Source of the DNA: an uncultured Rhodospirillales bacterium
GTDB taxonomy: Bacteria; Pseudomonadota; Alphaproteobacteria; Reyranellales; Reyranellaceae
Length of the DNA: 64,000 nucleotides
Assembly: GCA_902825855.1 (NCBI GenBank)
Contig: CADECW010000002.1
Location: 1 to 64,000, forward strand
Direction: 5' to 3'
Notes under the pieces: model-generated
What the model was told of the DNA's origin: nothing
The model's database searches: none
The model's input: the letters and a program-made list of their open reading frames with translations, nothing else
In this document: in pieces, positions 1 through 7,141 of the stretch
How positions within the stretch are numbered: position 1 is the first letter of the stretch
How the letters are laid out: every line of letters starts with the position of its first letter
Made by a program: the position numbers and the translations under genes

Positions 1-1709
1 TGAGTCTGCTCGCTCGTGGTGTAGGTGTTGACCTTGAACTCGCTGCCGACCGCTATTCCGCTCTCCGCATAGCGTTGGCCCGAGATGCCGGCGCCATTCC
101 CGTCAAACGACGTCCACGTCACCACGAAACCACCGTCGGACAGCGACGTCACGGCCGCTTCCGCCTGGACGCCCGGGGTGTAGCTGTTGACCTGCACGTC
201 GCCGGCCAGCGGCACAGGCGTCATGCCCGCCACCGCGCTCTGATCGGTCACGGTGATCGCCACCGGCCGGGTGGTCTCGATCAAACCGTCGCGCGCATGG
301 ACGACGATGTCATAGACGTTGTTAGCACCCTTGTCGGCCGGCGCCTCGAAGTTCGGCGACGCCAGAAACCTTACCTGGCCGTTGTCCGGATCGATTGCAA
401 AGAGCTCGCTGTCGACACCCGACAACGAATAGGTGATGGGACCGTCGGAGGTCGCATCGGTATCGTAGGCTACTACCGAGGTCGGTGCGTTCTCCGCTAT
501 CGATCCCGTCATACCCGACGTGAACACCGGAGCGGGAACGTCGATCAGCGTGAAGAAGACTTCCTCACTCCCGAGGCCCGACCACACCTGGACCAGCCGC
601 CCATTACCAAGCGTCGCGAGTGTCTCGGAGCCATTGTAGGTCTCGGCGATCTGATCGCCGTCAGTGATGTCGTTTACGCGAAACTCACTGCCTGCCGGCA
701 GGGCATCCACTGTAAACCTTTGGCCGAATATTCCATATCCACTCCCGTCTTGACCCTTCGACGACCACGTCACCACAAACCCGCCGTCCGACAGCGCCGT
801 CACGGACGAGTAGGTCTGGCTGTCGTTCGTATAGGTGTTGATGCGGAATTCCGCGCCGGTCGCCGCGCCATTCGCCCCATAGCGCTGGCCAAAGATGCCA
901 GCGCCATTGCCGTCAAACGACGTCCACGTTACGACGAACCCGCCATCCAGAAGCGCAGCCGGCGAAGAATACGTCTGTTGGCCGACAGTCAGAGTGTTGA
1001 CCCGGAACTCGGTTCCAACCGACGCGCCATTTGATGCGAAGCGCTGACCGTAGATGCCGAAACCGTCGCCATCCTGCCCAGCCGACGACCAAGTCACTAC
1101 AAAGCTGCCGTCCGCCATGGTCGCCAGCGCCGGATGGACCTGATCGCCCGTCGTATAGGTGTTGATCCTGAACTCGCCACCGATCGCGGCGCCATCGGTC
1201 TTAAATCGTTGGCCGTAGATTCCATTCAAACTGCCGTCTTGGCCGCTTGCTGCCCAGGCAGCCACAAAGCCGCCGTCGGAGAGCCCCGCCACTGCAACGT
1301 CGCTATGATCCACGGTGGTGTTGCTGTTTATGCGAAACTCACTGCCAACGGCTATGCCGTCCGATCCAAAGCGTTGGCCGAGCACTTGAGCAGCCGAAGG
1401 CAATCCACCGTTGGAGGTCCAGGCGACAACGAAGCCCCCATCGGCGAGCGCTTTCACCGATGCCAGACCCTGATTGACGAGTGCGGAGGTGTTGACCCGA
1501 AACTGTTCGCCGACCTCTACGCCATTGGAATCGTAGCGACGCGCATGGATTCCCCATTCACTGTTTACTTCGTCAAGCGACAGCCAAATTGTCACGAAGC
1601 CACCATCGGCAAGCGCGGTCACCGAGGGTTGTTGCTGATTGCTAGCTGTGGTGGTGTTTATTTGGACGTCTACGCCGGCTGGCATCGGCGTGGGATTTAA
1701 ACTTGTCAT
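1..1709 (-). CDS. Giant repeat protein with cadherin-like insert (3' part outside window)
   Basis: The frame is open from an ATG at 1709 to the left edge (about 569 codons), with a GGAGGT ribosome site 5-10 nt upstream. It contains at least seven imperfect units of about 50 residues, each with a core like DGGFVVTW, then GQR and GSEFRVNT; a seventh copy is degenerate. Between the seventh unit and the last visible unit lies a roughly 100-residue cadherin-like segment (SIAENAP, then FAIDPDNGQV, then VAITVTD). No N-terminal signal peptide is seen, as is usual for large RTX/VCBS-type proteins secreted by a C-terminal signal through type I systems. Surface adhesion or biofilm function is inferred. 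The C-terminus, where calcium-binding RTX nonapeptides would lie, is outside the window. Confidence 0.85.
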   Translation of the reverse strand, partial: MTSLNPTPMPAGVDVQINTTTASNQQQPSVTALADGGFVTIWLSLDEVNSEWGIHARRYDSNGVEVGEQFRVNTSALVNQGLASVKALADGGFVVAWTSNGGLPSAAQVLGQRFGSDGIAVGSEFRINSNTTVDHSDVAVAGLSDGGFVAAWAASGQDGSLNGIYGQRFKTDGAAIGGEFRINTYTTGDQVHPALATMADGSFVVTWSSAGQDGDGFGIYGQRFASNGASVGTEFRVNTLTVGQQTYSSPAALLDGGFVVTWTSFDGNGAGIFGQRYGANGAATGAEFRINTYTNDSQTYSSVTALSDGGFVVTWSSKGQDGSGYGIFGQRFTVDALPAGSEFRVNDITDGDQIAETYNGSETLATLGNGRLVQVWSGLGSEEVFFTLIDVPAPVFTSGMTGSIAENAPTSVVAYDTDATSDGPITYSLSGVDSELFAIDPDNGQVRFLASPNFEAPADKGANNVYDIVVHARDGLIETTRPVAITVTDQSAVAGMTPVPLAGDVQVNSYTPGVQAEAAVTSLSDGGFVVTWTSFDGNGAGISGQRYAESGIAVGSEFKVNTYTTSEQT

Positions 1710-1735
1710 CACGACCTCCGACGGGACAGGGAAAT

Positions 1736-1778
1736 GTGTTCTGTGATCAGTGTTCTACGAACACTAAGCGGCGAACAC
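1736..1778. promoter_or_regulatory. Four-half-site symmetric operator-like array
   Basis: Four copies of one hexamer are arranged symmetrically: GTGTTC at 1736 and 1750, then its complement GAACAC at 1759 and 1773. Spacers are 8, 3 and 8 nt, so the array is a 15-bp core palindrome flanked by outer half-sites 14 bp away on each side. It lies 27-69 bp upstream of the start of the giant repeat protein. The likely reading is a binding site for a dimeric or tetrameric repressor or activator of that gene; the regulator is unknown. Confidence 0.6.
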
Positions 1779-1860
1779 CTAGTCCGTCGGATTGGCCTCG
1801 TCAAGCCCATCCAGGGAAACACCAGGCAACGTCGAATGCGGTGATCCCGCACCTTTCCAC

Positions 1861-1908
1861 GGTTTAAAACCGATGTCGGTTCAAACCCTTACGCGTCCTT
1901 TAAAGGAC
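1861..1908. promoter_or_regulatory. Cluster of AT-centred palindromes
   Basis: Three short palindromes sit together: GGTTTAAAACC at 1861-1871, GGTTCAAACC at 1878-1887 (17 bp later, each preceded by C), and the perfect 14-mer GTCCTTTAAAGGAC at 1895-1908. The surrounding region has no convincing gene. They may be protein-binding sites upstream of the giant repeat-protein gene, but function is inferred from symmetry alone. Confidence 0.35.
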
Positions 1909-2358
1909 CGCTTGCGAATATTCTCGAGATATGTCGCAGCGGAGCAGCAGCTAGGCAGCGCCTGCATCGAGCCGGGAACCATGCTGCAGGCGTGGAACTA
2001 ATTCCGGCCGCTGCAATGAGCCGAGAGCCTGGGGTCACCGGCTCGCGACTGCCGCTTCAGCATTCGCGCTCGTCACTTAGCAAGCCGCGGACTTCCTACT
2101 GCTCCGAGAACCGTCCGAGCTTCTTTCCGTCGCTTACAAGCCGACCGCGGACCCGCGCCTGCACGAGAGCGGGTGCCGACAGGCCGACGCCTTTCGAGCC
2201 TAGTTCGCGCAAGGGAGCCAACGCTCGTTCGAGGGAAAGCAGCGGGCGCCTGGCCCGCCAGAATGGAATCGTCCGCTTGGTTCCAAGCACTACAGCCTCC
2301 ATCCGGTACGACACTCGTCGAAACATGGTGACGCACCGTCGGCAGTTTCAAGGCGTAC

Positions 2359-2487
2359 TCATTCGATCTTGATGTTCGCAACCCTCACGACTTCGGCCCA
2401 CTCGGCCATTTCCCCGCCCAGTTGTGCCGAGGCGGGCGCAGCGAGGCTTACGGCAGCCGCACCGAAGAGAACGCTACGCCGACGCAT
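2359..2487 (-). pseudogene. Internally deleted remnant of a Bug/TctC-type solute receptor
   Basis: A 42-codon frame starts inside the end of the amidohydrolase gene (14-nt overlap). It encodes a full secretion signal (MRRRSVLFGAAAVSLAAPAS, then AQ) joined directly to GEMAEWAEVVRVANIKIE. That tail matches the C-terminal helix of Bug/TctC receptors; the intact receptor in this window (48945-49907) ends IPKWAKVIKDANIKPGN. About 270-280 residues of the normal receptor are missing and the frame is intact, so this looks like an in-frame internal deletion rather than random decay. Bug receptors commonly sit beside amidohydrolases, which fits the position. It cannot bind solute as it stands. Confidence 0.65.
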
Positions 2488-3322
2488 CGGTCCTCCATCC
2501 GATCCATTGGGATACGCCCCGGCCCATGACCCATTCGAGGTCCTCACCCTTCAGCCACGGCATCTCCTCGGTGAACATGGTGACACCCTGACGGTAGCTG
2601 CAGGGCAGACGCGACCAGTCGGTGCCCCAGAACGTGCGCAGGGGTCCATAGGCGTCGAAGACGCGACGGATATGGGGATGCACCGACCGGAACGGATAGC
2701 TTTTGTCGGCCGCATAGCACGGCATGGCCGAAACCTTGGCGGCCACATTGGGCCGCTTGGCGAGTTTCAGGACATTGTCGAGGGTGGCGAAGTTGGCGGC
2801 TTCGCTGACATCCTTCGCGCTCTTCAGCCCGAGATGATCGAGCACCAGGCGCAGGCCCGGATAGCGCTCGGCGATCCTGTCGGCGAGGTGCATGTACTCG
2901 TGATGAAACAGGACCATGGCGGGAATCCCGGCCTTCTCCATCTCACCCCACACCCAGTCGAAGCGACCGTCGAGCAGCGGTTGACGCAGGATCTCGGTGT
3001 GGAAGGTGAACCGCATGCCCATCATGCCCTTCTGCTTCCTCCAGGTGGCGATCTGGTCGCGCGCGCCGGGCGCGTCCGGATCGAGACGGCCCATGATGCA
3101 GAAGCGCTCGGGGTGGCTGGCCGTGGCGTCGAGCGCCACGTCGTTGCGATCGCCTTCCCACGACGGCGGCACGATGACGACGCCGTCGACGCCGGCCTTG
3201 TCCATTTCGGCCAGAAGCTCCTGCTTGCCGAGCGGCGCGCGATGCGGCTCGGCGCGTGCCGGCCACGGACGCTCAGGGGTGTTGGCCGCCCAGATGTGAA
3301 CCTGGGCGTCGACGATCCTCAT
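2474..3322 (-). CDS. Amidohydrolase family 2 protein (LigI/lactonase-like)
   Basis: This 282-residue TIM-barrel metal-dependent hydrolase belongs to the amidohydrolase_2 family, which acts on lactones, 2-pyrone-4,6-dicarboxylate and related decarboxylase substrates. The N-terminus reads VDAQVHIW, where most relatives have a His-x-His pair; the first His is replaced by Gln here. Other family landmarks are FHHEYMH near residue 150, LVLDHLG, and the late acid in FWGTDWSRLP. It begins 9 nt after the upstream membrane-protein gene and overlaps the following Bug-receptor remnant. It is probably the last active enzyme of the 2.4-10.4 kb operon; the substrate is unknown. Confidence 0.8.
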   Translation of the reverse strand: MRIVDAQVHIWAANTPERPWPARAEPHRAPLGKQELLAEMDKAGVDGVVIVPPSWEGDRNDVALDATASHPERFCIMGRLDPDAPGARDQIATWRKQKGMMGMRFTFHTEILRQPLLDGRFDWVWGEMEKAGIPAMVLFHHEYMHLADRIAERYPGLRLVLDHLGLKSAKDVSEAANFATLDNVLKLAKRPNVAAKVSAMPCYAADKSYPFRSVHPHIRRVFDAYGPLRTFWGTDWSRLPCSYRQGVTMFTEEMPWLKGEDLEWVMGRGVSQWIGWRTDASA

Positions 3323-3331
3323 GCTTTCCTC

Positions 3332-3769
3332 CTAACGCCAGCGAAGTGCCGAGCGCATCGCGCCGGCGATCAACCACATGCCGAAGCCCCACAGGCCGTA
3401 GACCAGCGGCAGCACGGCGATGATCGGCAGACCGGGCATGTTGAACCGCCCGCTCTTGAGAGGCAGCACGACGGTCCAGTTGACGATGGCCACGATGATG
3501 GCAGCGAACAGGATCCAACCCAGAACACCCCCCAAAGCTCCCGGCAGCCTCGGCACCAGGAATGCCGCGACGATGCCCCAAAGCCCGCCCCAGAAGGCCG
3601 ACGACACGATCGTCGGCACGCCCCACGGCGGCACGCCGCGCATGTTGTAGAGCGCGGCCCGCGTGTATCCGAGCTCGTTGGAGAGCCAGAAGCCGAGCTG
3701 ATGGAAAATCAGAACGCTTAAGGCGCCGGCGACGAAGCCGACGATGACGGTGCGCATCCAGCCGCTCAT
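3332..3769 (-). CDS. Small integral membrane protein, unknown
   Basis: This predicted inner-membrane protein has 145 residues and four hydrophobic segments (about residues 5-25, 50-72, 78-100 and 110-135). I start it at the ATG at 3769 because a strong GGGAGGG ribosome site precedes it and the ATG overlaps the amidase stop as ATGA; an upstream in-frame ATG at 3805 is inside the amidase gene. I recognise no family. Its place between amidase and amidohydrolase suggests a transport or membrane-anchoring role in the same pathway, which is inference. Confidence 0.75.
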   Translation of the reverse strand: MSGWMRTVIVGFVAGALSVLIFHQLGFWLSNELGYTRAALYNMRGVPPWGVPTIVSSAFWGGLWGIVAAFLVPRLPGALGGVLGWILFAAIIVAIVNWTVVLPLKSGRFNMPGLPIIAVLPLVYGLWGFGMWLIAGAMRSALRWR

Positions 3770-5187
3770 GCGATCCCTCCCTTGGTTGGCCGACGGTCGC
3801 GCCACGGCCGGACGCGTTCGAGTTCCGCCGCCAGTGAAAATAGCGTCTCCTCCGCGCCGAAACGGCCTACGAAGTGCAGGCCGATCGGCAGCCCATCGTC
3901 GGTCCAGGCGAGCGGGATGGACATGGCCGGCACGCCGGCGACGTTGCAGACCGACGTGAACGCCACCATGGGCGCAAGGCCCGCCTGGTAGTCTTCGTAA
4001 GTGCCGTCCATGCGAACGGCGCCGAGCGGTAGCGAGGAGCGCGCGATCGTGGGCGACAGCAGAATGTCGTACCGCTCGAAGAACGCACCGAGCTGTCGGC
4101 CGGTGCGATGAAAGATCTGTACGGCGCGGATGTAGTCGTGGGAGGCGATGGCCCGACCCTGCTCAGCCGCCTGCCGCGTCACCGGCTCGAGATCGTCCGG
4201 CCCGGGCACCCGGCCGTTGGCGCGAATCTGGATGTTTGTCCAGGTGTTGGCCGCCATCACCGTACCCAGCGCCGTGCCGGCCGCCGCTGCGTCGTAGTCC
4301 GGATAGGCCTCCTCGACCTGGTGACCGAGCTCTTCCAAAAGCCTTGCCGTACCCTCGACCGCCGCCATCAGCACGGGGTCGAGAGCCTTGCCGCCCACGG
4401 GATGCCGCATGAACGCGACGCGCAGCTTGCCCGGCGCACGCTCGGTGGCCGCGAGGAAGGATCCCGCTGCCGGCGCCGTGTAGGGATCGCCGGGCTCGCT
4501 GCCGGCGATGACATCGAGCAGGGCGGCGCTGTCGCGCACGGAGATCGAGACGCCGAGCTGCGCGCCGGCGCCAGCCAGGGTCTCGCCGATCGGCGCCAGG
4601 CTCACGCGGCCGCGCGAGGGCTTGAGGCCGAACAGGCCGGTGAGCGACGCGGGTATGCGGATCGAGCCCCCGCCGTCGGTCGCATGCGCCATCGGCAGGC
4701 CACGCGCGGCGACGATCGCTGCCGATCCGCCGGAAGAGCCGCCGGGCGACAGACCCGCGCGCCAGGGATTGAGCGTCGCGCCACCGAAGGCGGGCTCGGT
4801 GGTCGGCGCGAGTCCGAACTCGCTGGTGTTGCTGCGGCCGACGATTACCAAACCGGCGCGCCTCATTCGCGCAATGGCGGCGCTGTCAGCCTGTGCAACG
4901 GGTTCGCGGGCGAAGAAGCGTGACCCGAGCGTCGTCGGCGTGCCGGCGCAATCGGCCATCAGTTGCTTGACCACGAACGGCACGCCCTGGAATGATCCCT
5001 CGCCTGCCGATCCGACCGACTTCTCGAGCAATGCACCTTCGTAGAAGTCGGTGATGGCGTTCAGCGACGCGTTGAGCGCGCGCAACCGACTCACCGTCCC
5101 GTCCAGCAGCTCGCGCACACCTAGCTTGCGCGCCTTGACCAACCTGGCAACCGCAAGGGCGTCGTGGGTCGCGAATAGTTCGTCCAC
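3766..5187 (-). CDS. Amidase signature family hydrolase
   Basis: The product hydrolyses a carboxamide to acid plus ammonia; the substrate is unknown. It shows the full amidase signature: Lys near residue 74 (GVPFVVKQ), the cis-Ser in PGGSSGGS near 151, and the nucleophilic Ser in DGGGSIRIP near 175. I chose the GTG at 5187, 1 nt after the stop of the DapA-like gene, giving 473 residues; an ATG at 5256 would overlap that gene by 68 nt and add a low-complexity tail. The stop overlaps the next start. It lies mid-operon next to a DapA-like aldolase, so it may release the amide nitrogen of the pathway substrate. Confidence 0.88.
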   Translation of the reverse strand: MDELFATHDALAVARLVKARKLGVRELLDGTVSRLRALNASLNAITDFYEGALLEKSVGSAGEGSFQGVPFVVKQLMADCAGTPTTLGSRFFAREPVAQADSAAIARMRRAGLVIVGRSNTSEFGLAPTTEPAFGGATLNPWRAGLSPGGSSGGSAAIVAARGLPMAHATDGGGSIRIPASLTGLFGLKPSRGRVSLAPIGETLAGAGAQLGVSISVRDSAALLDVIAGSEPGDPYTAPAAGSFLAATERAPGKLRVAFMRHPVGGKALDPVLMAAVEGTARLLEELGHQVEEAYPDYDAAAAGTALGTVMAANTWTNIQIRANGRVPGPDDLEPVTRQAAEQGRAIASHDYIRAVQIFHRTGRQLGAFFERYDILLSPTIARSSLPLGAVRMDGTYEDYQAGLAPMVAFTSVCNVAGVPAMSIPLAWTDDGLPIGLHFVGRFGAEETLFSLAAELERVRPWRDRRPTKGGIA

Positions 5188-5188
5188 T

Positions 5189-6262
5189 TCAGTTCCGCCA
5201 GCGCTCGAGGTTGGCTGCGACGAAAGCGTCGTCATTGAGCTCGGGATAGGTCGCATACAGGCGATCGATACCGGAGCTCTGGCCCGGACTCAGGGTCTCA
5301 TGCGGATCCAGGCACTCGATCGACGTCATCAGCCCCTGGCGGCGCAGGATCTCGTGGCACCCTGGGATGCAGCCCGCGAAGTCGTGGTCGACATCGAACA
5401 CCACGGAGTTGCAATCGGTGACGAACGAATCGAGCGCCAGCATCTCCGGCGGGATGGCGCCGGCCTTCACCGACACTTTCAGGCGCTCCAGCATGTCGAC
5501 CGCACCTCGCGTCCACACGCTCCAATGGCCTAAAAGACCGCCCTGGAAGCGCAGCGTCACCTCGCGGTTGCCGGTACGGACGACCATGGGCGTCACTAGA
5601 TCGGCGACGATATGGTCGTCGTTGCCGGTGTACAGCGTAATGCGATCCTCGGCATGGGCCTGGGCGATGCCGACAGCCACATCGAGCGTCCGATAGCGAT
5701 TGAACGGCGCCACCTTGATCGCCACGACGTTGTCGATCGCGGCAAAGCGGGCCCAGAAGGCTCGCGAGAGCGGAATGCCCCCGACCGCCGTCTGCAGATA
5801 GAAGCCGACCAGCGGCATCTCTCCGGCCACCGCCGTGCAGTGCTCGATCAGCTCGTCCTCGCTCGCACCTTTCAACGCGGCCAGCGACAGCAACACGGCG
5901 TGATAGCCAAGCGAGCGCGCCACGCGCGCCTCCTCGACAGCCTGCGCCGTCTTGCCGACCGCGCCCGCGATCATCACCAGCGGACGGTCGGTCCATTCAC
6001 GCGCCGTTTCGATGGCGAGTTCGAGAACCGGGCGATAGAGGCCGACGTCGCGGATGGCGAACTGGGTCGAATGCACGCCGACCGCGAGGCCACCCGAACC
6101 GGCATCGACGTAGTAGCGGCTGATCGCGCGCTGAGACTGCTTGTCGAACTTGCGGTCGGGTCCGAGCGCCAGCGGATGGGCCGGGATGACCGAGCCCTGC
6201 CGCAGCAGGCTGAGAACCGGTGGCGGCAGGTCGCGCCAATGGAGAGCCTTGTCCGGGGTCAT
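5189..6262 (-). CDS. DapA/N-acetylneuraminate-lyase superfamily aldolase
   Basis: This is a 357-residue class I aldolase or dehydratase-like TIM barrel of the dihydrodipicolinate synthase superfamily, longer than the usual 290-310. The Schiff-base Lys is K183 in VVAIKVAPFNRYR, and the catalytic-Tyr position is around 155 (GFYLQTAVGG). Members of this superfamily split or build 2-keto acids via an enamine. It lies between a GNAT gene (9-nt gap) and the amidase (1-nt gap). In this operon it probably cleaves or dehydrates a keto-acid intermediate. It is not the lysine-pathway enzyme by context. Confidence 0.82.
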   Translation of the reverse strand: MTPDKALHWRDLPPPVLSLLRQGSVIPAHPLALGPDRKFDKQSQRAISRYYVDAGSGGLAVGVHSTQFAIRDVGLYRPVLELAIETAREWTDRPLVMIAGAVGKTAQAVEEARVARSLGYHAVLLSLAALKGASEDELIEHCTAVAGEMPLVGFYLQTAVGGIPLSRAFWARFAAIDNVVAIKVAPFNRYRTLDVAVGIAQAHAEDRITLYTGNDDHIVADLVTPMVVRTGNREVTLRFQGGLLGHWSVWTRGAVDMLERLKVSVKAGAIPPEMLALDSFVTDCNSVVFDVDHDFAGCIPGCHEILRRQGLMTSIECLDPHETLSPGQSSGIDRLYATYPELNDDAFVAANLERWRN

Positions 6263-6271
6263 ATCGGCATC

Positions 6272-7141
6272 CTACCCAAGTTCGGGGCCGGCGAGGGTAA
6301 ACACATGTGAGGGGTCGTCCAGTCCCTTCGCCTCGCCCAGGGTCATGCGGGTGTAGCCGCGCGGCGTCGTGGCCCCCTGCTCCTCGAGCCAGGCGCGCAC
6401 GGCGCGATGCGCCACCGGTACGTCGACGATGAACGGGCCAGGAGCCGACGCGGCCGCCCTGGCGATCAGCGCCAACGCGATGGCCTCGTTGTCAGCCACC
6501 ACCGGACCAAGGGACGTTGCCATCCTGCCTTCGCGGCCCAGGACGAACCCGACGATCTTTTTCGCAGCAGCCTCCGCGATCCAGGCACGGCCGGGCTGGC
6601 GCAGAGCGAGATGGGCCAAGATCGCCGGCCGTTCCATGCCGGTCAGCGGCCGGTCGTACAAAGCAAGCCTGGGAAGGTCGGCCGCCGTGATCGGCCGCAG
6701 GGAAATGCCAGCCGGAGGCGAAACGGCCACATCATTGGCTACATCGAAGTGCCAGCGCGAAATCTCGTAGAGATCGCGAAAACCCAGGGGCAAATAGATC
6801 GGGCGACCCTGTTCGGTCGCATCAAGTCCGGCAACCGCCCCGGCCGACCGCACTTCCTCGATACAGTGCCTCAGCAGGCCCGTGCCGACGCCGCCGCGCC
6901 GCCGCGCCCGGGTAACCAGGACCATGCTGATCCAGGCGAGCTTCTGGCCGAGCGGCAGAACCAGCGAGCTGGCTTGCCATTCGCCGTCCGCTCCGACGCA
7001 GCCGAAGCCACGACCCGCTCCCAGCATGAAGCGCCAATCGGCGACGTTCTGGTTCCATCCCGCCTCGATGGACAAAGGCCACACCGCATCGCTGTGCGCG
7101 GCATCGATCGGCCGAACGTTCAACGACTCAATACTTGCCAT
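6272..7141 (-). CDS. GNAT-family N-acetyltransferase with two GNAT-like halves
   Basis: The 289-residue protein has an N-terminal GNAT domain with the acetyl-CoA loop in TRARRRGGVGTGLL (about residues 77-90). A second, more divergent GNAT-like half spans about residues 145-280. Two-domain GNATs of this type are common in proteobacteria, and their substrates are often unassigned. The start overlaps the end of the epimerase gene by 14 nt, so the two are probably translationally coupled. Within this operon it could acetylate an amino group on the pathway substrate; that is inference. Confidence 0.8.
   Translation of the reverse strand: MASIESLNVRPIDAAHSDAVWPLSIEAGWNQNVADWRFMLGAGRGFGCVGADGEWQASSLVLPLGQKLAWISMVLVTRARRRGGVGTGLLRHCIEEVRSAGAVAGLDATEQGRPIYLPLGFRDLYEISRWHFDVANDVAVSPPAGISLRPITAADLPRLALYDRPLTGMERPAILAHLALRQPGRAWIAEAAAKKIVGFVLGREGRMATSLGPVVADNEAIALALIARAAASAPGPFIVDVPVAHRAVRAWLEEQGATTPRGYTRMTLGEAKGLDDPSHVFTLAGPELG

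Larger units (their letters stand above)
1710..2358. other. Intergenic stretch without a supported gene
   Basis: About 650 bp separate the start of the giant repeat protein from the end of the adjacent Bug-receptor remnant. Short open frames exist on both strands (for example 2096-2326 on the minus strand), but none has a recognisable domain, a good ribosome site or family-like sequence. The only structure I can support is the operator-like array at 1736-1778 and the palindromes at 1861-1908. Confidence 0.6.

Noticed and set aside
75..1700. Long plus-strand open frames across the left edge
   Set aside because: They mirror the minus-strand repeat protein, which has clear repeat motifs, a ribosome site and a continuous frame; the plus-strand translations are Arg/His-rich and unlike any family.
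1..1700. CRISPR-like periodic repeats
   Set aside because: The periodicity of about 150-165 bp encodes a protein repeat of about 50 residues; there are no short identical repeats with unique spacers.
1750..1764. LexA/SOS box
   Set aside because: The half-sites form GTTC-N3-GAAC, an inverted layout, whereas alphaproteobacterial LexA uses a direct GTTC-N7-GTTC repeat; the outer half-sites do not fit either.
1872..1910. tRNA-like T-arm around GGTTCAAACC
   Set aside because: No acceptor, D or anticodon arms pair around it; it is better explained as one of the clustered palindromes.
2096..2326. 76-codon minus-strand frame between the giant protein gene and the Bug-receptor remnant
   Set aside because: No recognisable domain, no good ribosome site and overlapping frames of similar length on the other strand; not enough to call a gene.
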